Source of the DNA: VGJW01 sp035286125 | GTDB lineage: Bacteria > Cyanobacteriota > Sericytochromatia > S15B-MN24 > VGJW01 | Assembly (NCBI GenBank): GCA_035286125.1 | Contig: JAYKIS010000020.1 | Span: 1 to 39,711 of the forward strand | Reading direction: 5' to 3' | Length of the DNA: 39,711 nucleotides | In this document: positions 30,749 to 38,988 of the stretch, piece after piece | How positions within the stretch are numbered: position 1 is the first letter of the stretch | How the letters are laid out: every line of letters begins with the position of its first letter | Notes under the pieces: generated by a model | Database searches by the model: none | What the model was told of the DNA's origin: nothing | Seen by the model: the letters and a program-made list of their open reading frames with translations, nothing else | Translations under genes and position numbers: made by a program

Positions 30749-33336
30749 CATGAGCCGTTGTCGGCGGCGAACAGGTCGAGCTGATCGACCGTGCCGGTCT
30801 CCCGGGCAGCCTGACGAAGCGACAGCGAGAGGCGGTTGCGCCGTTCGATCTCCGTCAGGACCGTGCGCGCCCGTTCGAGAACCTGCGGCGGCAACCCGGC
30901 GAGCCGCGCCACCTCGAGGCCGTAGCTGCGGTCGGCCGCGCCGGGAACGACCCGACGCAGGAATACGATGCCGCCATCCTGTTCCTGGACGAGGACGCGG
31001 TAGCTTCGCACGCCCGGCTGGCTGCGGCTGAGCGCCACCAACTCGTGGTAGTGGGTGGCAAACAGCGTGCGGGCCCCGACCCTCGCTGCCAGGTCCTCGG
31101 CCACGGCCCAGGCGATGCTGATGCCGTCGTGTGTCGAGGTGCCGCGGCCAATCTCGTCGAGCAGGATCAACGCCCGGGGTCCTGCCTGGTTCAGGATGGC
31201 CGCGGTCTCGTTCATCTCGACCATGAACGTGGATTGCCCCGTAGCCAGGTCGTCGACGGCCCCGATGCGGGTGAAGATGCGGTCCACGAGTCCGATGCGC
31301 GCCTTGCGCGCGGGCACCCACGAACCCATCTGTGCCATCACGACGACCAGTGCGGCCTGGCGCATCCACGTGCTCTTGCCGCTCATATTGGGGCCCGTGA
31401 CGATCAGCAGCCGTTGTTCCGTCGTGTCGAGGACGAGGTCATTGGGCACGTAGGCCCCCGGAGGCAGCAGGCGCTCAAGGACGGGATGTCGTGCGTCCTC
31501 GAGGACCAGCGCCGTGCCGTCGTCGACGGTCGGCCGGACCCACTGGTGCCGCACGGCCTGTTCGGCCAGGCAGACCAGCACGTCGAGGGCCGCGAGGTCC
31601 GCGGCAAGGCCGAGCAACCGGGTGGCGTTCCCGGCGACCTGATCGCGCAACGCGCTGAAGCGGGCGTACTCCAACTGGTGGGCCCGACCCTGGGCAGAGA
31701 GCAACTCGCCCTCGTGGTCCTTGAGCTCGGGGGTGATGTAGCGCTCGGCATTGACCAGTGTCTGACGGCGCTGGTAGTCCTCGGGCACGGCATCCCTGTT
31801 GGCGTTCGTGACCTCGATGAAGTAGCCGAAGGTCCGGCTGTGACCGATCTTGAGATTGCGGATGCCCGTCCGCTCGCGCTCCTGCTGCTCGAGGCGGTCG
31901 AGCCATCCGTGGCTGTCCGCGACCATGTCCCGCAGCCGGTCCAGATCCGGATCGATGCCCTGGCGAATCAGGCCGCCCTCCGTGAGGCTCGCCGGTGGCG
32001 CATCGACGAGGGTCTGCTCGAGCACGTCGGCCAGTTCGTCCAGCAGCAGGTCCGGCTCGGCCAGTCGGGCAAGGGGGCCATCCGAGGCCACGCCGGCAAG
32101 GCCATGCGCCAGGTCGGGCAGGACCCGCAGCGAGTCCTTGATCGCCACGAGGTCACGGGCCTGGGCCGTGGCCGATACGGCACGATTGGTCAGGCGTGCC
32201 ACGTCGCGCACCTTGGCCAGCAGCGCCGTCACGACCTGACGTACCGCCGGTCGGCCGACCAACTCGGCGATGGTTGCCTGGCGCTCGGCAATCACGGCGA
32301 GATCGAGGGAGGGGTGCAACAGCCACTCACGAAGCAGCCGTGCCCCCATGGCCGTGCCCGTCTGGTCCAGCGCCTCGAGCAGTGCCCCCCGTGCCTGGCC
32401 GTCCCGTGCGGTCCCCAGCAGCTCCAGATTGCGTTGGGTCGGGGCGTCGATGACCATCGTCCGGGACCGATCCAGCCACTGGATCGTCCGGAACGCCGGC
32501 AGGGACCCGCGGCGTGTCTCCTCGAGGTAGGCCAGGATGGCGCCACACGCCCCGGTTGCATCCGGGCGATCGCGAAGGCCGAAGCCTTCGAGGCTGGCCA
32601 CGCCAAACTGGGATCGGATGCGCCCTTCTCCGCGGTCCGGCACGAACCAGCCATCAGGCCGCGGCGTCAGGCCCGGTCCGTCGGGGATGGCGGCACGCCA
32701 GGCGCTGTCCCAGCGATCGGGTGTGAGCGTGAACGGTCCCCTGCCCCAGGCCAGGGCTTCCCAGAGTGCCGGCGCCACGGGCAGCAGGATTTCGGCGGGT
32801 TGCAGCCGCTCGAGCTCCTCGCGGACGGCTTCCGGATCGGCCAGTTCAGTGGCACCGAAGGTCCCGGTCGAAACGTCGCAGGTGGCCAGTCCCCAGCCAT
32901 TTCGGCCCCTGCGAAGGGCGACCAGCCAGTGGTGGCGCCGCTCGGAGAGCTGGCCGGACTCCAGCAGCGTGCCTGCGGTGACGAGGCGGGTGATATCACG
33001 CTTGACGAGGCCCTTGGCCTGACGCGGGTCTTCCAGTTGCTCGCAGATGGCGACGCGATTGCCCTTGGCCACGAGTCGTCCCAGGTAGCCGTCGAGGGCG
33101 TGGTGGGGCACGCCCGCCATCGGGACGCGATGAGGCCCGCTCTCCCGCGCTGTCAGGGTGATCTCGAGGTCCCGTGCGGCGATCTCGGCGTCCCCGAAGA
33201 ACATCTCGTAGAAGTCGCCCATCCGGATCATGAGCAGGCAGTCCGGATGCCGGTGCTTCATCTCCAGCACCTGTTGCATCATCGGCGTATAGCCGTCGGC
33301 ACCGGGTCGAGGATAGCCGTGGACGGACGGTATCAA
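30748..33336 (-). CDS. mutS: DNA mismatch repair protein MutS
   Basis: Mismatch-recognition ATPase, 862 aa from the chosen start. The mismatch-contacting Phe and Glu are F42 and E44 in GDFYEMF. Walker A is GPNMSGKST (about 648-656); Walker B is LILLDEIGRGTSTHDG, followed by FATHYHEL. The C-terminal QLDLF close to the end fits the beta-clamp binding motif. The start is taken as TTG at 33336, overlapping the stop of the upstream gene (TTGA); the ATG at 33282 is the alternative and would trim 18 residues. It forms a two-gene minus-strand unit with the DUF4388-type gene. No mutL lies in the window. Confidence 0.96.
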   Translation of the reverse strand: MIPSVHGYPRPGADGYTPMMQQVLEMKHRHPDCLLMIRMGDFYEMFFGDAEIAARDLEITLTARESGPHRVPMAGVPHHALDGYLGRLVAKGNRVAICEQLEDPRQAKGLVKRDITRLVTAGTLLESGQLSERRHHWLVALRRGRNGWGLATCDVSTGTFGATELADPEAVREELERLQPAEILLPVAPALWEALAWGRGPFTLTPDRWDSAWRAAIPDGPGLTPRPDGWFVPDRGEGRIRSQFGVASLEGFGLRDRPDATGACGAILAYLEETRRGSLPAFRTIQWLDRSRTMVIDAPTQRNLELLGTARDGQARGALLEALDQTGTAMGARLLREWLLHPSLDLAVIAERQATIAELVGRPAVRQVVTALLAKVRDVARLTNRAVSATAQARDLVAIKDSLRVLPDLAHGLAGVASDGPLARLAEPDLLLDELADVLEQTLVDAPPASLTEGGLIRQGIDPDLDRLRDMVADSHGWLDRLEQQERERTGIRNLKIGHSRTFGYFIEVTNANRDAVPEDYQRRQTLVNAERYITPELKDHEGELLSAQGRAHQLEYARFSALRDQVAGNATRLLGLAADLAALDVLVCLAEQAVRHQWVRPTVDDGTALVLEDARHPVLERLLPPGAYVPNDLVLDTTEQRLLIVTGPNMSGKSTWMRQAALVVVMAQMGSWVPARKARIGLVDRIFTRIGAVDDLATGQSTFMVEMNETAAILNQAGPRALILLDEIGRGTSTHDGISIAWAVAEDLAARVGARTLFATHYHELVALSRSQPGVRSYRVLVQEQDGGIVFLRRVVPGAADRSYGLEVARLAGLPPQVLERARTVLTEIERRNRLSLSLRQAARETGTVDQLDLFAADNGS

Positions 33337-34319
33337 CTCTGCTGCTGCTGTTGCTGGATGCGCTTCTGGACGGCCATGGCCTCCTGGACCTGGGAGGGCC
33401 GGGCGTAGTTCATCTCGACCAGGATTTCGCCCAGCCACATGTAGCGGCCCTTGCGGGCCAGCTCGGACTGGCGGCGCAGCGCGGCTTCCAACTGGACCTC
33501 GGTAATGATGCCCTTGGCGACCATGTACTCGCCCAGACGGAACTTCTGGCTCTTGAACTGCTCGGCGACGTCGTCCTTGGCCACGAACCGCAGGAAGCCC
33601 TGCTGCTCCATCTCGTTGGTGAGCTTGACGAGCTTTTCGCCCAGGATGTTGACGCTCTGGCCGATCTGGTAAAGCGTGAGCTGGCCGTCAACCTTGCCGA
33701 GGAAACGCCAATTGTCGCCTTCGACCTGGACGCCGCGCATCGCGAAGTTGGTCTGGATGGTACGCAGGGTGACACGACCCTTGTCCGTCAGTTCCGGCAC
33801 CCGCGCAAGTGGCCCTGCGCCCGCACCCGCCCGGAAGGGACCCTTGGAGGCTGCTGCCTGACCCTGCGGTGCACCTGCCGCGACGAGGCCACCGCTGGAA
33901 GGCGCAGGCGAGGCTGCGGGCGGTCGGGCTCCCGGAGGCCCTGCCGACGGTTGACCCCCACCCGGCGGCGACGCGGGAGCGCCTGCAGGGGCTCCCTGCG
34001 GCCGACCCATCACGCCTTGCAGGTGCCGGAAGATACCGGCGTTGTCCTGGAAATTCTGGAAGTCAGGCTGGGTCGCCGGCGTGTCGGCCGTACGGACCCC
34101 GAAGCCACCCTGACGCCACGTCACGATCTGTTGCAGGGCGGCGAAGCCCTGTTGCGAGGCCGTGCTCGCCGAGACCAGGCGTCCTCCGGCGAGGCCGAGG
34201 ATGGCGCGCTCGCGGCTTTCGATCTGGATTTCGGCAGTCGCCTTGACGGCTTCGAGAAGGCGAATCAGCAGGTCCAGGCGAAATAGGCCCAGATCTCCCG
34301 ACAGTACTACCTTGCTCAA
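33333..34319 (-). CDS. DUF4388/PATAN-type protein with type II secretion E N-like C-terminus
   Basis: 328 aa from a TTG start (34319), chosen because AAAGGGAG sits 4 bases ahead and the promoter leaves no room for the GTG at 34334. Residues 1-80 match DUF4388/PATAN (LSGDLGLFRLDLLIRLLEA, then AGGRLVSAS and ALQQIVTWRQGGFGV), a domain of signalling proteins in cyanobacteria, myxobacteria and relatives. A Pro/Ala/Gly linker runs from 80 to 175. Residues 176-250 form a winged-helix-like segment. Residues 255-320 (FRLGEYMVAKGIITEVQLEAA, then WLGEILVEMNYARPSQVQEA) contain two LGE...A/V motifs like the N-terminal domain of GspE/PilB ATPases, known to bind cyclic di-GMP in MshE. It ends in poly-Gln. 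It is cotranscribed with mutS, without an obvious shared role. Confidence 0.72.
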   Translation of the reverse strand: MSKVVLSGDLGLFRLDLLIRLLEAVKATAEIQIESRERAILGLAGGRLVSASTASQQGFAALQQIVTWRQGGFGVRTADTPATQPDFQNFQDNAGIFRHLQGVMGRPQGAPAGAPASPPGGGQPSAGPPGARPPAASPAPSSGGLVAAGAPQGQAAASKGPFRAGAGAGPLARVPELTDKGRVTLRTIQTNFAMRGVQVEGDNWRFLGKVDGQLTLYQIGQSVNILGEKLVKLTNEMEQQGFLRFVAKDDVAEQFKSQKFRLGEYMVAKGIITEVQLEAALRRQSELARKGRYMWLGEILVEMNYARPSQVQEAMAVQKRIQQQQQQS

Positions 34320-34342
34320 TGCACTCCCTTTCACGCCCCGGA

Positions 34343-34370
34343 ATTATACACAGGGGGGATGCGATGGTAA
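34343..34370 (-). promoter_or_regulatory. sigma-70-type promoter of the DUF4388-mutS unit
   Basis: On the minus strand, TTACCA (34370-34365) and a perfect TATAAT (34348-34343) are 16 bases apart. The predicted start near 34336 leaves a leader of about 17 bases carrying the AAAGGGAG ribosome-binding site (34331-34324) before the TTG start. Confidence 0.75.
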
Positions 34371-34468
34371 CTCGTCACCGCATGAAGTTCGTTCTTGCCC
34401 TATCCTGCGGAGAGAAGACGGGTACGATGCCCGCGCCAGAAGGAGCCAAGGCGGCCACCAGATAAAGC

Positions 34469-35335
34469 ATGTCAACCCGTTATGAACAGCAAATCGAGAA
34501 GCTGGTCGCGTACGTCCGGAAACTCAACCAGACGGTCGAGGAACGCAATCAGCAGCTCCATTATTGGCAAGGCTACGCCCGCAAGTTGCGGGACGAGCGC
34601 CAGCGCCTCGGGCAGTCGATGCTCGGGCAGGTCCGGCGCGTCCTTGCTGATGTCGCTGCCCGATACCGGGATGCCTCGACCGAGGTGTCGCGCCTGCGCC
34701 AGTACGTGGAGAGCTTGAGAGCCCTGCACCAGCGGCGTGAAATAAACTTGCGCAATCAGTTGGACTATGCGATGGCCCGCATCGACGACCTGTCACTCGA
34801 GCGGCGCCAGGTGCGCGACGAACTGACGGCGCTCAGGAGGCAGGCGCAACCTGCACCGCAGGCTGCGGCACCTGCGGGTGAGACCGAACTCCTGGCCCTC
34901 AAGGACGAGGCCCAGAAACTGCGGGGCGAGAACCGGCGGTTGGCCGGCGAGCTGGATGCCATCCACCAGCAGGTCGCCATCCAGGAGCGCCAGTGGCAGG
35001 ACCTGATGCAGCGTTACGAGACAACCATCGCACGGCTGGCACAGACCGAGGAAGCCCTCGACAAGGCACGGCATGGGCTGGGCGAGGTGCTGGCCAGCCA
35101 GACGATCTCGACGGCCCGCGAGGTGGACGACCTGAGGTCCCTCGTCATCTCGCTGCAACACCAGACTGCAGACTTGAGAGAGCAACTGGCAGACTCCCAG
35201 GATGCCATGGACCAGCAGGAGCGGTTCATCGCCTTGCTCAAGCCCGGGATGAAGCCGCAGGTTCGCCCACTGCGCAAGGAGGACCCGCCCGCGACGGAAG
35301 AGGGTCCGGGGAACCAAGCCGATGCACAGGCCTGA
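34469..35335 (+). CDS. coiled-coil protein of unknown function
   Basis: 288 aa and almost entirely helical, with long heptad-like runs (residues 5-130 and 145-255) interrupted by an Ala/Pro/Gln stretch near 125-140. Opening residues are MSTRYEQQIEKLVAYVRKLN. There is no signal peptide or membrane segment; the tail (about 260-288) is charged and disordered. Arg, Gln and Glu dominate, as in filament-forming or scaffold proteins. The ribosome-binding site is weak; AAGGAG lies farther upstream. It diverges from the DUF4388-mutS unit across about 150 bases and overlaps deoA by 14 bases, so it probably heads the deoA-deoB operon, although no functional link is evident. Confidence 0.7.
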   Translation: MSTRYEQQIEKLVAYVRKLNQTVEERNQQLHYWQGYARKLRDERQRLGQSMLGQVRRVLADVAARYRDASTEVSRLRQYVESLRALHQRREINLRNQLDYAMARIDDLSLERRQVRDELTALRRQAQPAPQAAAPAGETELLALKDEAQKLRGENRRLAGELDAIHQQVAIQERQWQDLMQRYETTIARLAQTEEALDKARHGLGEVLASQTISTAREVDDLRSLVISLQHQTADLREQLADSQDAMDQQERFIALLKPGMKPQVRPLRKEDPPATEEGPGNQADAQA

Positions 35336-36641
35336 CATCCTGCCCCTGATTCGCGCCAAGCGCGATGGGCAGGCCTTGTCCCGCGAGGATATCGAGGGCC
35401 TGATCGCGCATCTGGGTACCTACCCCGATTACCAGGTGGCTGCCTGGCTCATGGCCTGCACGTGCCGTGGGCTCTCGCTGGACGAAACCGTGGCGTTGAC
35501 AAGGGCGATGGCGCACTCTGGCGAGGTCCTGGATTTGTCGGATGTGCCGGGACCTCGCGTCGACAAGCACAGCACGGGCGGAGTCGGGGACAAGGTCACG
35601 CTCGTGCTTGCGCCGCTCGTTGCTGCAGCAGGGGCTACCGTGGCCAAGCTGTCCGGACGGGGGTTGGGCCACACGGGTGGCACGATAGACAAGCTGGAGA
35701 GCCTCGGGTCCTTCAGGACGGCGGTCGAGCCCGAGCATTTCAAGGCCCAGCTGCGGCGCCTTCGGGTTGCTGTCGCCGGCCAGTCGCGGGGCATGGCGCC
35801 GGCCGACGGTCGGCTGTATGCCCTGCGTGACGTGACCGCAACCATCGAGTGTCCCGGCCTCATCTGCGCCAGCATCCTGTCCAAGAAGATTGCGGCGGGT
35901 GCCGACATCATCCTGCTGGATGTGAAGACGGGGCGTGGCGCATTCATGGAGACCGAGGCCGAGGCCGAGGCCCTTGCGGGGATGCTGCGTGAGGTCGGCG
36001 AGCGCCTGGGGCGCCGCGTCATTTGCGTCGTCAGCGCGATGGGGCAGCCGTTGGGGCGCAATGTCGGCAATGCCCTCGAGGTGGCCGAGGCGATCGAGAC
36101 CCTCTCCGGCGGCGGTCCCGCCGACCTGCGCGAGCTTTGCCTCGAACTCGGAGCGCAGCTTTGCGTGGCGGGAGGTCTGGACCCGGATGCCGTCACGGCG
36201 CGGACCCGCCTCGCCGGACTCCTCGATGACGGGACGGCCAAGGCCCGTTTCCGCGAGCTGGTTGCGGCTCAGGGCGGGGACATCACCCTCGTGGATGAAC
36301 CGGAGAACCTGCCGTCGGCTCCGCTGTCGACCCATGTCGTGGCCCGGACGGCCGGGACGGTGCTGGACCTGGACGCGCGATGCATCGGCGATGCCGTCGT
36401 GGCGCTGGGAGCCGGCCGCCGCACCAAGGAAGACGTGCTGGACCTCGGGGCGGGCGTGCGGTTGCTGGCCAAGGTCGGAGATGCCGTCCTGGCCGGACAG
36501 CCACTGGCTGAGGTCCGGGCCTCGGACCCGGAGCGCCTCGAGGCAGGGCGGCACGCCGTGGAACAAGCTTACAAGACGGGTGAGGGGCCGGCGTCGCCGC
36601 CACCGCTCATCCACGCCATCTTCGGCGGCATCCCCGGATAG
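35322..36641 (+). CDS. deoA: thymidine / pyrimidine-nucleoside phosphorylase
   Basis: Phosphorolyses pyrimidine deoxynucleosides to base plus deoxyribose-1-phosphate, the substrate of the next gene product DeoB. Length 439 aa, normal. The phosphate/nucleoside site KHSTGGVGDKVTL is intact, as are KLSGRGLGHTGGTIDKLES, the LYALRDVTATIE segment and SKKIAAGADIILLDVKTG. The C-terminal domain (from about 345) has the expected VGDAVLAGQPLAEV. It begins inside the last codons of the coiled-coil gene (14-base overlap) and ends 9 bases before deoB. DeoA and pyrimidine-nucleoside phosphorylase (Pdp) cannot be separated with certainty here. Confidence 0.94.
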   Translation: MHRPDILPLIRAKRDGQALSREDIEGLIAHLGTYPDYQVAAWLMACTCRGLSLDETVALTRAMAHSGEVLDLSDVPGPRVDKHSTGGVGDKVTLVLAPLVAAAGATVAKLSGRGLGHTGGTIDKLESLGSFRTAVEPEHFKAQLRRLRVAVAGQSRGMAPADGRLYALRDVTATIECPGLICASILSKKIAAGADIILLDVKTGRGAFMETEAEAEALAGMLREVGERLGRRVICVVSAMGQPLGRNVGNALEVAEAIETLSGGGPADLRELCLELGAQLCVAGGLDPDAVTARTRLAGLLDDGTAKARFRELVAAQGGDITLVDEPENLPSAPLSTHVVARTAGTVLDLDARCIGDAVVALGAGRRTKEDVLDLGAGVRLLAKVGDAVLAGQPLAEVRASDPERLEAGRHAVEQAYKTGEGPASPPPLIHAIFGGIPG

Positions 36642-36650
36642 GAGGGCCTG

Positions 36651-37832
36651 ATGCTCGGACGCGTCTTCTGGATCGTGCTGGATGGTGTAGGTGTGGGCGA
36701 GTTGCCCGATGCCCCGGCCTTCGGGGATACGGGTAGCAACACCCTCGGCAATACGGCCCGCGTGGTGGGCGGACTCAGCCTGCCCACCCTGCAGCGCCTC
36801 GGCATGGGCAACGTGACGCCGATCGTGGGCGTGGACCCGGTCACGACGCCCCTCGCTTCCTGGGGACGCCTTGCCGAGCGCTCGCCCGGCAAGGACACCC
36901 AGACGGGCCATTGGGAGATGTGTGGCCTGCCGCTCGATTTCTCGTTTCCCACGTTCCCGGACGGCTTTCCCCCGGAGGTCCTCGAGGCCTTCACCAAGGC
37001 GACGGGTCGCGGCATTCTCGGCAACAAGCCGGCATCCGGCACCGATATCCTGACCGAATTGGCCGACGAACACCTGCGGACGGGCAAGTGGATCCTCTAC
37101 ACCTCAGGCGACTCGGTTTTCCAGTTGGCGGCCCATCAGGACGTCGTCCCCCTGGAGGAGCTGTGGGAAGCCTGTCGCAAGGCCCGCGAAATCCTGGACG
37201 GGCCGTGGCGCGTGGGCCGTGTCATCGCGCGGCCGTTCACAGGCAGTCAGGGCAAGTGGGCCCGCAACCAGGGCGGACGGCATGACTACTCGGTCCTGCC
37301 GCCCGGGCCGACCGTGCTGGATCTCGCAGGTGTCAAGGGACACAAGGTCATCGGCGTCGGCAAGATCCACGACATCTTCGCGGGCGTGGGCGTGGCCGAA
37401 TCCGTGCATACGGCGGACAACACCCAAGGCATGGACGCGACGATCCGGCTCGCCGGTGAGGCACCCGAGGGTTCGCTTGTTTTTACCAACCTGGTGGATT
37501 TCGACAGCATGTACGGCCATCGCAACGATCCGCGGGGCATGGCGGGTGCCCTGGAGGCCTTCGATCGCCATCTTGCCCACTTGTTGCCCCGCCTTCGTGA
37601 GGGCGACCTGCTGATGATCACCGCGGACCATGGCAATGACCCGACGGATGTCTCGACGGACCATACCCGTGAATACATCCCCGTGCTTGCCCACATGCCC
37701 GGTGTCGCCGGGCGTCCGCTGGGCGATCGTGCCGGCTTCGGGGACATGGGCGTGACCATCGCCCAGGCCTGGGAGTTGGGTGGGAACCTCGTGGGCGACG
37801 GTTTCTGGCGGGAGCTGGGCGCCGCCGTCTGA
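36651..37832 (+). CDS. deoB: phosphopentomutase
   Basis: Converts deoxyribose-1-phosphate (or ribose-1-phosphate) to the 5-phosphate, the step after DeoA. Alkaline-phosphatase-superfamily enzyme, 393 aa. Metal-site motifs are clear: WIVLDGVGVGELPDA at the start, GDTGSNTL, SPGKDTQTGHWEM (carrying the phosphorylated Thr), NLVDFDSMYGHRNDP and LLMITADHGNDPT. The end has FGDMGVTIA. AGGAGG lies upstream of the ATG. No deoC aldolase is in the window. Confidence 0.97.
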   Translation: MLGRVFWIVLDGVGVGELPDAPAFGDTGSNTLGNTARVVGGLSLPTLQRLGMGNVTPIVGVDPVTTPLASWGRLAERSPGKDTQTGHWEMCGLPLDFSFPTFPDGFPPEVLEAFTKATGRGILGNKPASGTDILTELADEHLRTGKWILYTSGDSVFQLAAHQDVVPLEELWEACRKAREILDGPWRVGRVIARPFTGSQGKWARNQGGRHDYSVLPPGPTVLDLAGVKGHKVIGVGKIHDIFAGVGVAESVHTADNTQGMDATIRLAGEAPEGSLVFTNLVDFDSMYGHRNDPRGMAGALEAFDRHLAHLLPRLREGDLLMITADHGNDPTDVSTDHTREYIPVLAHMPGVAGRPLGDRAGFGDMGVTIAQAWELGGNLVGDGFWRELGAAV

Positions 37833-37896
37833 CGCCGGGGTGTACGATGGGTCATGTAGGGGGCGTCCCGGGGGGGACGACCGAGGAGGATGGCCC

Positions 37897-38250
37897 GTGC
37901 CCGAGATGGATGAACTGAAGCAGAGCGCCGAAAAGCTGGCGCAGACCACGCGTGAGAGCGCGGAGCGCATCGCCGAGGCGGCGCGCGAGACGGCTGGCGT
38001 GGGTGTGCGCGTGCTTCGCGACACCGTGCATGGCCTGGTCAAGGACGAGGCGACCGTCGCCAAGATGAAGGAAATGGAAGAGGCCTTCGACAAGCAGGTC
38101 GCGGAAGCCACCCGCCAGATCGAGGAAGGTGCACGCAACCTCATGGCCTTCTGGCAGCAGGCTGCGCGTCAGGGCTCTGGTGAGCCCGCGGCGCAGGAGC
38201 CCGTGACCCGCATCGAGGTCGAGGTCAAGGCCGAAGGCAAGGGCGAGTAG
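37897..38250 (+). CDS. small amphipathic helical protein, unknown function
   Basis: 117 aa. It starts at GTG 37897 (GAGGAGGA 6-7 bases upstream); an in-frame ATG at 37906 is the alternative. The protein is one long charged helix with Ala/Glu/Arg/Lys repeats (ESAERIAEAARETAGVGVRV, then EEAFDKQVAEATRQIEEGAR), reminiscent of apolipoprotein-like or stress-related YtxH/late-embryogenesis-like helices. It ends in an acidic tail (VEVEVKAEGKGE). It lacks a signal peptide and membrane helix. It lies between deoB and ispD, 9 bases ahead of ispD, and may simply be carried in that operon. Confidence 0.7.
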   Translation: MPEMDELKQSAEKLAQTTRESAERIAEAARETAGVGVRVLRDTVHGLVKDEATVAKMKEMEEAFDKQVAEATRQIEEGARNLMAFWQQAARQGSGEPAAQEPVTRIEVEVKAEGKGE

Positions 38251-38259
38251 GACTCGGCC

Positions 38260-38988
38260 TTGCGGCTCTGGGCGATCCTGCCTGCCGCTGGCGCCGGGGT
38301 GCGCCTGGGCTTGGGTTTCAACAAGGTGCTGGCTCCCCTCGGGGGCCAGCCCTTGCTGTATCGCACGCTCGAGGCGGTTACAGCCTGGCCGGGGCTCGAG
38401 GGCGTGGTCCTGGTCCATGCGGCCGGCGAGCGCGGTTTGCTCGAGCAGGTGTTGGGCGTCCGCTCCTGGCCTTGGCCGGTTCGATGGGCGGAGGGGGGCG
38501 CGACGCGGGCGGCGTCGGTGCGTGCGGGGATGCAGGAGGCAAGGACCGCCGGTGCCACCTGGGTGGCCGTTCACGACGCGGCCCGTCCTTTCGCTTCCGC
38601 CCCACTTGTCGCGGCCATCGTGGCTCGGGCTCGCGAGGCCGGTGCCGCCATCCCTGGCGTGGCTGTCGCCGATACCGTCAAGCGCCTAGAGCCCGGCTCG
38701 GACCGGGTTGTGGAGACGGTCCCCCGGGACGGCCTGTGCCTGGTCCAGACGCCCCAGGTGGTTCGGCTGGACGACCTGAGGGCAGCTTACGAAGAAGCTG
38801 GCAGGGCCGGATTTGAGGGAACGGACGAGGCGTCGCTGCTGGAAGCGGTGGGACTGCCAGTGGTCGTGGTCGAGGGGGACCCCGACAATCTCAAGGTGAC
38901 GGGCCCCGGAGACCTGGACCGGGCCGACCGGATCGGGCTCAGGCTGGGCCGATGGTCAGCACAACCGGACAGTGGTCCGACCCCATGA
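38260..38988 (+). CDS. ispD: 2-C-methyl-D-erythritol 4-phosphate cytidylyltransferase
   Basis: Third step of the MEP isoprenoid pathway (CDP-ME formation). The 242-aa protein starts at TTG 38260 with AGGA about 8 bases upstream. The CTP-binding ILPAAGAGVRLGLGFNKVLAPL keeps the invariant Arg and Lys. VHDAARPF, the GVAVADTVK region, QTPQVVRLDDLRAAY, TDEASLLEAVG and VVVEGDPDNLKVT are conserved. The C-terminal tail (after about 225) overlaps the convergent xth gene by 50 bases. ispF, often adjacent or fused, is not in the window. Confidence 0.94.
   Translation: MRLWAILPAAGAGVRLGLGFNKVLAPLGGQPLLYRTLEAVTAWPGLEGVVLVHAAGERGLLEQVLGVRSWPWPVRWAEGGATRAASVRAGMQEARTAGATWVAVHDAARPFASAPLVAAIVARAREAGAAIPGVAVADTVKRLEPGSDRVVETVPRDGLCLVQTPQVVRLDDLRAAYEEAGRAGFEGTDEASLLEAVGLPVVVVEGDPDNLKVTGPGDLDRADRIGLRLGRWSAQPDSGPTP

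Noticed and set aside
31045..33408. 787-codon open frame on the plus strand opposite mutS
   Set aside because: MutS motifs are intact on the minus strand; the opposite frame is a by-product of high GC and gives no recognisable domains.
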